Below, one piece after another: positions 24,452 to 37,030 of a stretch of 64,000 bases of DNA. The DNA lies in the NCBI RefSeq assembly GCF_022201045.2, contig NC_068558.1, forward strand, positions 46,775,001 to 46,839,000, in the 5' to 3' direction. Position 1 is the stretch's first letter. Each line of letters starts with the position of its first letter. The notes beneath the pieces are model-generated. The model ran no database searches. It was given only the letters and a program-made list of their open reading frames with translations, and had not been told where the DNA came from. A program made the position numbers and the translations under genes. The stretch comes from Citrus sinensis (Eukaryota; Streptophyta; Magnoliopsida; Sapindales; Rutaceae).

Positions 24452-27400
24452 GAGGAAATTTGTCCCATACCCACTTCTGTAAGTTAACATGTCAAGCTAA
24501 TGAGTTGTGTAATTCACCATTGTTTTACTACTAATTGTAGCTACATTTCTTGTAAAGAAACCGGTAGAATTCCCCTTCTAATATGCTGTAACCATTCTTT
24601 CTCGTCAAATATATGTCATATATTCCAGTGGAAACTGTTTATTTGATTTGACTTGTTTATTCGTTAAATAATTATTTATCCATTATGCTGCCCTGGCCTA
24701 CTGATGGTTAAGAAAGTGCATGGGAGATGGGGAGTACCCATTGTTGCAAACTTGCAATGAGTAAATATCATACAGAGCTATGGTTAGTGTAAAACCGATA
24801 TGGGGATGGTGTGTTTGTAAATTGTCACTAACAGTGTTGACCTAGATCAAATTTCTACTTGGTCAGAAGTGTATCTCGTTAAGCGACGCAGACAAAGTTG
24901 CATGGTTGTAAGGAGCTTAAATATGGGAAACACTGATCACCAAGGAAGGCAAGTGGAAGTTCCAAACGGGATCCTGCAAGGTTTTCATCTTCCTAATTGC
25001 CTGTTCTGTAGAAGGGGACTGTGTTTCATAAAGTCGAGCTCATCATAGTTGAATAGGTCAAATGGGGCTCCTAGGGTTGACGTATGAATACCTGGCCGTT
25101 CTGTCATTTCACTTTTTCTTTTTTTTACTCAACGTGAGGTAGGCTTGGTGGTCTGTTCTCTCATCTTTTAGATCAAGGTATCTGTATTAGTAGTGACAAG
25201 GCCTCGTGTTGATTTTTCAATATTAGGGTCCCATTTGGTTTCATAACTGAGAAGTCTGTCTAAGAATTAGAAAGAATGAGAATGACTTTTAACAACAAAA
25301 ATCATATTTTTGGGCACAGCATTTTGAGCAGCTGTATTCCAATTTCCAAACTTTTCTTGGTGGAAATAGGTGAAAGTCATTTTCTGTGTATTGGAAAATG
25401 AAAATCATGGGTCCTAGCCACTGAAAACAACCCAAAAAGGGATGAATTCACACAAATGTTCACAGAGCTGCAACAACTTTTAGGTAAATTTTCTTTTTTC
25501 TGTTGCTATAATAGTAAGTTTTTGTTTTAATACAGCCTTATAGGCCTAGATACTCTGTGATAATCCAACTCCATTAACTTAGATTTTGCAACTAAAAGAA
25601 GCAATGTGCTCGGAAAGTAGATTGGCTACTTCAATTTGACATATGGGACCTCTTTAATGTCTTCTGCGTAAGGTAATTAAGCAGCTATTAAGAGTAATTT
25701 ATCGTCTATTACTTGAATTTGGTTTGTTGATTTGATGAGTCACTAACTTGGAGTACATGTACATTGTAATAATCTTATTTAAATAATTATATTAGTTTCT
25801 TATTATAGATGTTTAAATCTTGATATCCTGCAATTTCTGTTTCAACTTCAAATAGGTTGCTCACAGGCACATGCCAATTCGTTGCAACATCCAGGTCCAG
25901 GTAATCTTATCATTTCCAGCATGCTAGTATTAGTAATCAGTTTTTATCAGTGGATGATGGTGGTTACCAAAATTGCGGATGCAGAGTCAAACCTAGATAT
26001 TAGTTCATGCCCACAGTTCCACGAATGTTATTTGCTGGCTTCCGTAAAAACAAATGTACACAACTCTTAATGGTGGAAAATTAATAGTACTGGGTACCTA
26101 ATATATAATTTCAATACTTCATACGGCAGCAGGTTAACTTACTACAGTTTAAAATATTAAAAATTGTTCATCTGGGTATTGATTTGTCCCATGGTTAGGT
26201 AAATTGACAGACGGTGGTTATGCATGAATTTAGACTCTTATCAGGCTTATCGATTCGGCTGTTTTGCTCTGTGCATTTGTTGTTAAATTCAACGGGATGC
26301 GTCTAGTTACAGTTTCCATCAATATAAATATATAATGGTATCATCTGGGACTGGTTAGATTGTGGGCTTAAACATTGACATTGCAAGATGTATGGTCCAA
26401 AGAGTTGGGGTTTTACAAGGAACTTCCATGGAGCAGAACCAGGAGTCTCATTGACATTCAGTCACTAAATTGCTAACTGGGTGAGGGCAGGGCCTCGAGA
26501 TTAACATGTGACCAGAAAGGATGGATAGAGCAAAGTCCCGCCAGTGGTGCTGATATGTAATTAGTCTTTGTGATTGAGTTAGCGTAACAGGCATGTCGGG
26601 CTGGCAACGAAAATTTGCAATGCTCTCTTTGATCCATATATGTGGTTCGAACTGGAAGCCTCATGGTCACGGGACTTAATCTGGGTTAACCTCAGAAATG
26701 GTTACTTAAATAGACCATTTGGCATCAATCACGCCACGGCAAAAAAAAATAAAATAAAACAACTCACATGATAATGATGGTCGTCAGAAATAAAATTCTG
26801 AAGATGTGATATTGTCATATTGATATTGAAGACCGGTGGCTGAATCTGGATTATCATGATTATGGATATGGCTTTGAGGTATATACAGGTCTAGCTAGCT
26901 GGCCATTATCTTTAATCAAAAGATGAAAGGTTGCGTGTGTGGTGATTGGTGAGTAAACACATGAGACAATGCCAATGCAATGACGGAGATTTAGAAGGCG
27001 ACTTCTGGCTGCTGCTTCTGCATCTGCACAAATAGGATGATTTTGGCTTTTGCGGGTACGCAAAGAAATTCCAAAACAGCGATGGAGAGGGTGGTGTAAT
27101 TAAAATGAAATCGTCAGCCCGTTTGTCACTTCAGCTTGTGCTGATAATCAGATAATTGGGAATCAGCCATGCCTAGTGGCCAGTGGTTTGGTCAAGCTGT
27201 CATTGGTGAATGGTGTTGCGTCTTAGCTTGATTCAGCTCCATTTATAGGCCAAATTAAAAAGAAAAGAAATTCAACCTGTCAATTAAAATCAAATGTGCT
27301 TTTTATTAACGACAATTAAAGCTTTCAGTAAATTCAAGGATTATTATCATAATCCTTGAGTGGAGGACTCGGTGATCGATGAGAGCTCCATTTGAATGCG

Positions 27401-27997
27401 CTGCAAACCGTGAGAAGATAATTGAAAGAAAAAAAATTGCCACTTGTAATTCATGCAATGCAGTGTTAACATGAATGTAACTTCTATTCATCCAATTTAT
27501 ACATACAATTTATATATAATTATTGGACTTGGAAACGATCCTATAAACTTAATAATTAAACATAAAAAGGCTAAGATATTAACGTAATTATGAATAAATA
27601 ATTTACTTTTTACCAAGATATTTTAGGATTCTTCATGTTCAAAATTTTATATATAAGTCAAATTTTGGTTAATTAAAGTTGTATTTTCCTTGAGTTTATA
27701 TGACAACCAAGTTCATTTATAGGCTGTCGAATTAGAGAGTTCAAGTCACTATCACACACAATAAATACAAAATAAAAAGAAGCTGAAACCACTAGGTTTC
27801 GCATAGTCCTAAGCCGAAGAATCTCCATATAAACCCTGCAGAGCACGCAATTCATCATCATCATCATTCATCCCCGTCTCTCTCTCTCTCTCTCTCTCTC
27901 ACATGAAGAACCACCATTCAACTTTATAACGTCATGTGTGTATAATTATTGCTGAAACTTTCTCGGCTATAATTAAGTTTATGCTAGCTAGCCAGCC
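24452..27997. other. Intergenic between RPK2 and mannanase
   Basis: The first few hundred bases hold the RPK2 3' UTR. Short frames (25882-26070 plus, 26473-26670 minus, 26860-27063 minus and others) show no domains. The last 130 bases contain a TC microsatellite and probably the mannanase 5' UTR. I see no further gene or element. Confidence 0.5.
27877..27900 (+). repeat. TC microsatellite before the mannanase start
   Basis: Twelve TC units lie about 100 bases before the mannanase ATG. Similar dinucleotide tracts are common in plant 5' UTRs. Confidence 0.85.
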
Positions 27998-29032
27998 ATG
28001 TTAGTCACAAGATTGTTCAACAGTTTCATCTTTTTGGCTCTACTAGTAATCATATATCTGAATACTTACATCTACATGGCTAAAGCCAACCCTAATCAAG
28101 AATTTGCACAAACAAATGGGAGCCATTTTGCTGTAAATGGGAAGCCTCTCTACTTAAATGGTTTCAATGCGTACTGGATGTTGTATTATGCAGGTGACCC
28201 ATCAACGAAGGCGAAGGTGACAGCCGCATTTCAACAAGCCACCAAATATGGCATGAATATCGCTAGAACTTGGGCTTTTAGCGACGGCGGTTACAGAGCC
28301 CTTCAGGTTTCTCCTGGTTCATACAACGAGGACACGTTCAAGGTGCGTGTGGTCTTTAATTTTTAATTAGCTAAGAAAGGTAGGATCTATCATATAATAA
28401 CATAACATATATGATGGATTTGGTTTAATTAATTAACTATATATATATATATATGTGTGTGTGTGCGTGTGTGTGGGTTATTAAATGGTACGTGCTTTGA
28501 TTATTGGTCGTTAATTAAAATTTCAGGCACTGGACTTTGTGGTGGCAGAAGCAAGGGAATACGGGGTTTATGTGATCCTAAGCTTAGTGAATAACTTCAA
28601 GGAGTATGGGGGAAGGCCACGTTATGTTGAATGGGCGAGAGAGCGTGGCCAGTCTTTGAAGAATGAGGATGACTTCTATACAAATGCTGTTGTCAAACAA
28701 TACTACAAGAATCATGTTAAGGTGCATTTTTTTACTTATTAATCCATTAATAAATGGATTAACTCCTTCGTTGGCTCCCCATTTCTAGGCTTCCTATAAT
28801 TTTAATTTTAATTTTTTTTTTTGGAATTTGGGATCATAAAATTATTTCGGGTATATATAATAGAATATCCTGCCTCTGCTTGTAGGCAGTGCTGACGAGA
28901 ATCAACTCGATAACCGGCGTGGCATACAAGGATGATCCCACCATTTTTGCATGGGAACTCATGAACGAAGCTCGCTGCCCAACCGATCCCTCTGGGACAC
29001 TACTTCAGGTAATTAATTCATTCTAATCAATT

Positions 29033-29063
<31 letters not shown>

Positions 29064-31442
29064 TATGCGCAACTAAATTATGAGCGCGTGATTGATCCTT
29101 TGTTGGTTAAATTCATATTTCATATACATCATGGCACGTAACAATGACTAGCTTTTAATTAGGTCACCAACTGGACAAGTTACCTAACAACCGCGTCCGC
29201 GTGCATGGTGGAGTAATTCTCATTAGTTGCCCGTTCAATATAGAGAGAGACGGAAAAAAAAAAAAGTAGTAATAATAAGACAGTTTTGTTTGCTTATTTC
29301 TCTTGAATCACCAATAGTTAGAAATACTAAAATGTTAATGAACTTCAACGACATATATACAAATACATAGTGGCGTCTAATTTTCTCAAGTAATCAAGAT
29401 TCTCAATCTGGAATTACATTAATCTTTTGAGTGGAACTATTGGCACCCCTATAGAATTCTAAAAAAATCCCCGCACTAAATACACTTATCAGGAATAAAT
29501 GAAAATTTTGATCACTTCTAAAATTGTCCCTTTTTAATTCTACTGTTAACTCTTATCATCTCCCAGTGAAATAAGATTCTCTACAAAATATTTTCACTCG
29601 GTCGCCCTACATGTAACTTACAGTTGCCCTGTAAATTTTTGTTCAGACCCCCCATACTCTATATTATTTACAATTTATTCGTAAATATTATAAAATTTTT
29701 TAGATTGCAAAATTTCATTTAACCCCTTACACTCTGTTTTATTTCATTAAAACTCCTAGAGTACCAATTCACCCCCTATAATTTTAAATTTCCAAAACAA
29801 CCTCCATTTAATTAAAAAATATAATAATTATTAAATGAATTATAATTATAATTTTTAAATAGATTGTTACTATTATTATTATTATTATTATTATTAACAA
29901 GAATAAAAAGTATTATAATTAATTAATCTATTAACAATAATTAATAATAATTTTTTCATTAGATTGTTAATAATAATAATTATTGATAATTAATTTTTGA
30001 ATAATAACAATAACAATAATTAAAATACAAAATAATAATTATGGTAAAAATTAATTAAAAATATTATAATAATTTGTTACAATTTAACTTTTTTGAAAAG
30101 TTTATGTGGATGTAATATTCAAAAGTTTCCTTTACAATTTCCTCGACTTTGTTTGTAGTGTCTCGCTTTCATTATTAGATTCTCTCTCTAATCTTTTGTT
30201 TGTTTATCTATTTTGTCATGTTTAATTTTGATATGAAAATTGGAAGTGAAACCTTATAATTTTTTGACTGATCAATATATTTTGACACCTACAAGTCAGT
30301 AGCCAACAACTGTATTTTCACTGTACCAAAGAAAATACAAATGTTTTTTCATAATACGAATGAAAATTTAAAACAATACAAAAGGAATCCAATTCAATTT
30401 TAGGGTTAAAATTGTAAATACGAGTAAAAGGTGCTTTATAAAGAGTTTGGAGGGGTGCCAATAGCTAGCTCCACTCAAATCTTTTTTTTGATAATAATTA
30501 CAAGAGCTTCCACGGGGGCTCCACTTGGAAAATAGCGACATGCAAACAAACACTCTTCATCGCTGGCGACGAGGGCCGCTTTGCTTTCCTTTGTGCTCTT
30601 TTAATTGGCATGTTTGCTAGTTCAAAATCTCTACGTACGTTAATTATTATTGAAACCAAATGTATAATCACAACTCGTGAAATATTCACTCAACTTTCCT
30701 CTTGAATGTTTTGTTTGTTTGACATGCAGGAGTGGATTAAAGAAATGGCAGCGCATGTTAAGTCCATCGATAACCATCATCTGCTTGAAGTAGGTTTGGA
30801 AGGTTTCTATGGGGAATCAGTACCAGAAAGGCAAAAATACAATCCCAACAACACTCCTGTTGGTACTGATTTCATTACCAATAATCAGATCCCAGATGTT
30901 GATTTCGCAACCATTCATATTTACCCCGAGCAATGGTAATATACGACGATAATAATATTATTATTAACAACATTCTCTCAGAAAATAGAACCTTTCTCTC
31001 TCGTATTTGTGTTTATTTCATCAGAATTGAGCTTAGTTAATTTTTATATGTATGCATTCGTATTCGTGGCAGGTTGCCACCAGGAAACACAAGTGACGAA
31101 ATTCAACTTGCATTTGTGAATAGATGGATCCAGGCTCATATCCAGGACTCAGATTCAATTCTGAAGAAACCAATCCTCATTGGGGAGTTTGGAAAGTCAT
31201 ATAAATATCCAGGGTATAGCGAGCAGAAACGGAACAGTTATTTTCAGAAGGTTTATGATGCCATATACGATTGTGCAAAAAGCAAGGGCCCATGTGGTGG
31301 TGGGTTATTTTGGCAACTAATGACACAAGGAATGACGAATTTTGGTGATGGATATGAAGTTGTTTTGGAGAGTAGCCCTTCAACTGCTAATATTATTAAT
31401 CAACAATCTCTCAGGCTGGCTGTATTATCCTCCATCACATAA
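27998..31442 (+). CDS. Mannan endo-1,4-beta-mannosidase (GH5), 5 exons
   Basis: Exons 27998-28342, 28527-28721, 28886-29008, 30730-30935 and 31073-31442 join to 412 residues, normal for plant mannanases. An N-terminal hydrophobic stretch (residues about 9-27) is a signal peptide or anchor, so the enzyme acts in the wall or secretory path. GH5 features: [40 protein letters not shown] with the acid/base Glu at about 208, the [10 protein letters not shown] strand, and ILIGEFGKS with the nucleophile Glu at about 328. It cleaves beta-1,4 links in mannan and galactomannan, as in wall remodelling and seed or fruit tissues. Intron 3 is long (1.7 kb) because it holds a MULE-like insertion. I cannot assign the numbered MAN paralogue. 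Confidence 0.95.
28438..28480 (+). repeat. Compound TA/GT microsatellite, mannanase intron 1
   Basis: A TA run passes directly into a GT-rich run inside intron 1. It is a simple, length-variable repeat with no coding content. Confidence 0.8.
29037..29062 (+). repeat. TC microsatellite, mannanase intron 3
   Basis: About 13 TC units lie 30 bases downstream of the exon 3 donor site. Confidence 0.85.
29429..30476. mobile_element. MULE-like element in mannanase intron 3, 1.05 kb
   Basis: The ends are inverted: GAGTGGAACTATTGGCACCC at left and, on the opposite strand at right, GAGTGGAGCTAGCTATTGGC followed by ACCCCT. The flanks are TAATCTTTT (29420-29428) and AAATCTTTT (30477-30485), a 9-bp duplication with one difference. 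The interior is very AT-rich, with a long ATT/AAT-rich stretch around 29820-30070. No coding frame. It accounts for about 60% of the intron and leaves the splice sites intact. Confidence 0.65.
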
Positions 31443-31839
31443 TTGCAACTGAATAAGATGTCCCGGCAGCTGCTTGTATTAATGATTTGAGTAGAAGCAG
31501 CACAGAAATATCATTTGACATAAACAAATTGACATAAATAACGAGAGAAATCTTTCAGTGTTAAGAATAATGAACAAACGTTTGTAATTGTCATTGCATG
31601 AGGACTAATTATTTCATGCCCTCAAACAAATAGAGATTGTGTAAATTCAACCGGAAAAATCCAGTGATAGCTTGAGAAACTTAATAATGAAAAATTTCAT
31701 TTCCAGTTTCTTTAGCGAAAAGTTTCATAAACATGTTTGCAGCTCATTTCATCACAGATTAATCATGAATCTGATATTTACACACGAACGCTTCATTTGG
31801 CCATCTCTTTACTTTTGTTGAATACTTGAATCATATCCT
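31443..31839. other. Convergent 3' region, mannanase and AGPase
   Basis: The stop codons of the two convergent genes are about 400 bases apart. The gap must contain both 3' UTRs; nothing else is seen. Confidence 0.6.
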
Positions 31840-34800
31840 TTAAATGATCGTCCCATCCTTTATTGTAGTATTTTTCAACACCACTGTAATTCCAGATCGA
31901 ATATAGAATCCGTCCGAAGGTCTCTCTGCCTCTTCCACGCCCTGCAATTAATCAAAAAGATTAATATAATTATCTACAGTTGTTTCTTCTTGTACTAGTA
32001 CTCTGCTACTAATTGTAACACTTACATCCTTGTTCGCAATGATCACATTCTTTCCAATTTTCGCGTTCTTGTCAATTATACAATTCCTACATGATGGGGA
32101 CATGTAATGATATGTGTAAACCCAACAAAATTAAAAAGAAAAAAAAAAAAAAGGATTTTGAAACTTACTTGATTTTGGTATCTCTTCCAATGCCAACCGG
32201 AACTTTGCCCTCCGCCAAAAGAGCTGCGATCTCTGCTTCAGTTTGGTAATAGTCAGCCCCCATCATCATGGTATCCTGCATGTGAGTGCCAACTGGAGAA
32301 TATAATTGCAGATATATGAAAGCAATAAAAATAACTAGTTATTTGATTCAATGGAATACGCAGACAGGGCATCTCAAGTCTCAACTTTAGAACGAGTTAA
32401 GGTGGGTAGTAAATAATAATAGTTAAAATTACAAGGCAAGGAAGAAAGTGTACCTTCAACTCCACACCATACTCAAGTCTTGAGCGGATTCCCACAATGG
32501 AATGTTCAACGCTGCACTCCCTCAAAAAGCACCCATGTGAAATAATAGAATCTTGAACCTAAAATAGAAAGAGTAGTTACTTGACCGGTCTCAACATAGC
32601 ATCAAAGAGCTATGTCATCTTGTTGGCATGGCCACTGAGTTTGAAATTATACCCGGCACTTCTCTATTTTAGAAGGTGGTAGAAATCGAGGAGATGTGAA
32701 AATTGGCTTCTGCGGATCATAGAAGTGAAACTTGGGAGGCTTCAAAAGTAGAGAATAAATTTAGTTTGGTAACTTGTTTTGACGAGGAAAGAATTTTGGC
32801 AGACAATGCAAAAAAAAGAAAAAAAAAAAAACTACCTTATCTGTCAGGGACAAATTCGCATCAAAGAATGATTTTATAGTCCCTATGTCTTCCCAATAGT
32901 CGTTGAATAAATAGGCCTGGCATGGACGTAAAAACAGCAAAGTCCTTAAGTGAATTGTATAGAGATTGAGAGCTCAATGCAACTTGTACGCGGATACACA
33001 TCAATTATCCTTTCTGTATCAGTAACAGAGTTAAGGTGTAATCTCGTATCAAACAGTGTTAAGATGTCATCTCAAACTAGTGGCAAGAGCCCACAAAGAT
33101 ATCATGAACTTCTTCTACAGTCATAAACTCTAAACTACTGCTTAATCCCCGATTATCTTATTACTTCATGATTCTACCTGAACATTAAAATCTTTAGTGG
33201 CCATCGGAATGACTTCTGATCCAAAATCGTTGGCCTCTGGGTAATGCCACCTATGGAAGTTAAAAGATGTCAAGTAAGAAAGAAACATTACTCATTTTTC
33301 TCCATATAAGCATAAAACTTTGGTCAATAGAAATATAAAATTACCTAAGAACCTTCAATAGAACCTCTGTCTTAAACAAATATATACCCATTGATGCAAT
33401 GTATGGGAAATTCCTTGCTTCTTGTGCTGATAGTCCTAGAGCAGTTGTATCTATTTGCTGTGACAACAAAATAGTTTCAAACAGCTATGAGCTAGTTTCC
33501 ATCTTCAATTATAGATTTCTTTAACTGGTAATCAAGGGAAAATGGAAAGAGTAACAACCATCGATCGCAAGTTTTCACCCTTAGGTTTTTCAAGAAATTG
33601 TCCAATCCTTCCTGTTTCATCAATCTTCATCAGCCCAAAATCTGAGGCACGACTGCAGGGAAGAAGGCAGTAAAATGAACATCAAAATCTGAGGCACCAA
33701 GCAATTTATATTTCTTAGTGAGATTATATTGATTTTATGACTATTGCTACATGCTAAATAAACCATTTGGATTAAATATGTTGTAGAAATAATTACCTTT
33801 CATCCACAGGGAGACAACAAACTGAGATATCACCGCCCGAATTGATATGATGCTGCAGACAGAGATCATGTTACAAAAAAAACCATGTAAGTAGGAAAAA
33901 TGGAACAGAGAATCACCAAGTTAACAACTGTGGTTTGACCTGCACGAAGTCCATATAATCCATTCGATAAAGATGATCACCGGACAATATGAGAATGTTC
34001 TCAATGTTTCTATGCTTAGCATCCTGGGGAAAAAAAAAAAAAAGTCATCAACATTGATAACATCAGATTCTTACATATATTGCAGGCTGGATAAGCTAAG
34101 AGGTGATGTCAGATCAAACAGCTAATTTCACATATGCTCTTGCGCATTTCCATTTAACATGAGCGAATAAAGATTAATTCTATCACAGTAGAATATTCTG
34201 AAAACAGGGCATGGATTAGCTTCCACATACCTCAAACATCCAGATGAACTGTCTTACAGCATCTGCTGTACCCTGAAACCACTTCTTTCCGGATTCGCCT
34301 TGCCTTTGAGTGGCTGCTAATACCTGTCATGAAGAATGAAGCAGAATCAGAGGCATAGGCACTATCTAATCCTTTAAAAAGGAAAATTTTCAGTGGTGTC
34401 TTTACTATTGTCCACCATCTCCACCTCCATTATTTAGTTGTTACATACCTCAACAAATCCGTCACCAAAGTTCATACCATCTCCCAAATTATAGGTTCGA
34501 GAAATGTGGCGGTTGAGAGATTGAGAATTAAACTGGGTGAGGATGTAAATTTTTTTAATTCCACTGTTGATGCAATTACTCATTGGAACATCAATTAGTC
34601 TATAACATCCCCCAATTGGTACCTAAAAGATCATGTAGAGAGTAACAAACAACAGGAAATTGTCAAATGAAGTTAAGATTAAAATTCAATTCATATATAT
34701 ATAAAACGTTTCGCAGCAAGCTTACAGCTGGCTTGGCCCTTCTTCCAGTAAGTGGAAAAAGTCGTGTCCCAGCACCACCACCTAATATGATGGAGGCAAC

Positions 34801-35218
34801 AGCCTTGGGGTCAGCTTCTGGTTTTTCAAATACTGGTGCCTGAAAAGTCTGCATAGAATGTTCACAACCAAACAAGAAACCATAGCCATAACACAACTAA
34901 GGCAGCAATCAATTATGAAACATGAAAAAGAAATGAATAATGATTCATGATATAAGTGTCGAAAACCCAAATGCACGGCTGAAGTATTACCATATAATCT
35001 TTAGCAACATCTGCAAGAATAGAACGAACTGAGAACCGCTTGCTTGTGGCACGTGTTTTACGTGGGATGTTAAATTTCCCTAACTGAACGCCCGATACTG
35101 AACTGTTAGGCTGCCCTGTGGCTGTGCTCACTCTAATCCCCGAGAATGATGAAGTGGGCAACAACCTTTCCTGCTGAGGCATTCCTGAACTTATTGAGCT
35201 GAATCCATTTAACTCCAT
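31840..35218 (-). CDS. Glucose-1-phosphate adenylyltransferase large subunit, plastid
   Basis: Fifteen exons in transcript order: 35218-34991, 34848-34726, 34622-34449, 34323-34231, 34023-33940, 33852-33797, 33652-33559, 33457-33345, 33250-33178, 32916-32836, 32739-32653, 32558-32454, 32275-32169, 32086-32026 and 31941-31840. They join to 526 residues. About the first 70 residues are Ser/Arg-rich, a plastid transit peptide. Then come [12 protein letters not shown] (about 99-110), [89 protein letters not shown] and the C-terminal beta-helix part ending [19 protein letters not shown]. The enzyme makes ADP-glucose for starch as a heterotetramer with the small subunit and is allosterically tuned by 3-PGA and phosphate. 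The [19 protein letters not shown] segment resembles the APL2/3/4 type more than APL1. Confidence 0.95.
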
Positions 35219-37030
35219 TGCCACAACTGTTTCAGTAAGCGATTTGTCCTGTTTGGCTGAATGAATGAATCACACAATGCAATGGATCATTTCAAGTCAG
35301 ACTATCTATGCATAAAAAAATTTCATACCCAAGGCCATTGGGATTTGAAACCACGCTTCCCATGCAAAAATTATAATATAATGCAATACAGAAAAGCCAC
35401 CATACATCAGTGACTGTAAAAACACGTTTACTTGAAAAGAAAAATTGAGGAAAACCAAACAAAGGAAGAGAATTGAAATAGATTAATCAATCTTTATAAA
35501 AAGCTAAAACATGATCCCAGATATTTAAAAAAAAAATGCAATATTTTCAATCTGACAGTGCAGAAGAATATTAATGTTTTTTAAAGAAAGAAATTAATAC
35601 CGATTGTTTAAAGGTATAAACAACATTAGATTATGCTTTTGTAATATAACATTTTCAATAAACTAAAAGCGCAAGTTGCCTGAGGAAAGAGGAAAGAATG
35701 GCTCCAACATCAGAATTTTCTTTTTTATAAACTCACTCATTTCTTGAAAATGGGTTTACGTTATCGAGATTCTCAACAGCTTAGAATAAAAGCTTCCCAC
35801 GCAGGAGAGTGTGAGACACCACATTCTACATTCAGCGTGTTACAATATTTATATATTTATAATACAGTACCCAATATCATACGGCGCTTCCCTCTCATCT
35901 GGGTTGGCGTTTCTCATTTCTGTTTTCAACTACTAACCTCATGTGCATGCATTCATTTTGATTCTTTTTAATTTCTGTTATCTATTTATATTGTGTGAAC
36001 ACTAGAGCGAACAGAAGGTTGAAATTTTCTCGAAGTAGTCATAGAATGACACAAATATATATACATACGAAAGAGGAAAATGACTCACTCGCTGTCACTG
36101 ACTTCTTTTTCGATTGAACGAGATGGAAACGCCGACTGAATTAATAATATCCATTGATTAGTATATTTATTATAAGCTGAAACTGAAGAACCACCGTCAC
36201 CCAAGAATGGGAAGAGAAAACGGGCATGACAATATTCCCACGAGACTGAGAGCCACCACCATGCATGCACCGACAGAAAGCAAAGCAGCTTTTACTGCTA
36301 GCACTTTAAATTTTTGGAGGTCAATAGAGACACCAAAGCCAAAGAGTTGTGTTGCAAATCTGTTACTTGATCTATCCCTTCAAGTGGCAAGTGGGTGAGT
36401 ATTGTGTTATCTCTCCATACCGAAACTATAGCAACCATTTGAATTCATCAGACTTCCCAACTGCTCACCGCGTTTTCAGTAACCATCCTCAACTCAATAG
36501 TTCATATTTTAATAAATACACAATAAGTCAATAACAATTAGTTACCTCGTATACATATCATATATTATATTATTATTTCTTAAATGGTTATATACATACA
36601 TCACATATTATTGATTTTTTCTTTTTAATTATATTGATTGAGAGGAGGAAAATTTATCTGCATCAACTCAAAATGGCTTTTTATTTATCAGTAGGAACAT
36701 CATGAATTCGCTATTTATTTATGAAAAAAAAAAATTACAGCCTCGAAATGATATTCAATACGGAACCACCGCGATTTTAAGTCGAGTTTGAGATATATCA
36801 AACTTTTCATTTGCGCAAGCCTAAAAGAATTGAATTCTCAGCTTGGGGGGTATTATTATTGACGACACTCAAGTGAGAGACCTACTTTTTGCCTATTATG
36901 TGAAATGAAGAAACCGTTCTCCGGGGTCCAGGAGAGAGGGGAAGAAGCTATAACATTGAAGAAACAAACAGGCTTCGCCAACTGTACAATAAATACATTT
37001 GAAGAACATCATCATTATACTCTTATGAAA
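35219..37030. other. AGPase upstream region and paladin 3' region
   Basis: This holds the AGPase promoter and 5' UTR (a 5' UTR intron is possible) and, near 37030, the paladin 3' UTR. Small open frames (35744-35971, 36207-36398, 36905-37093) have no recognisable features. Nothing else is supported. Confidence 0.5.
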
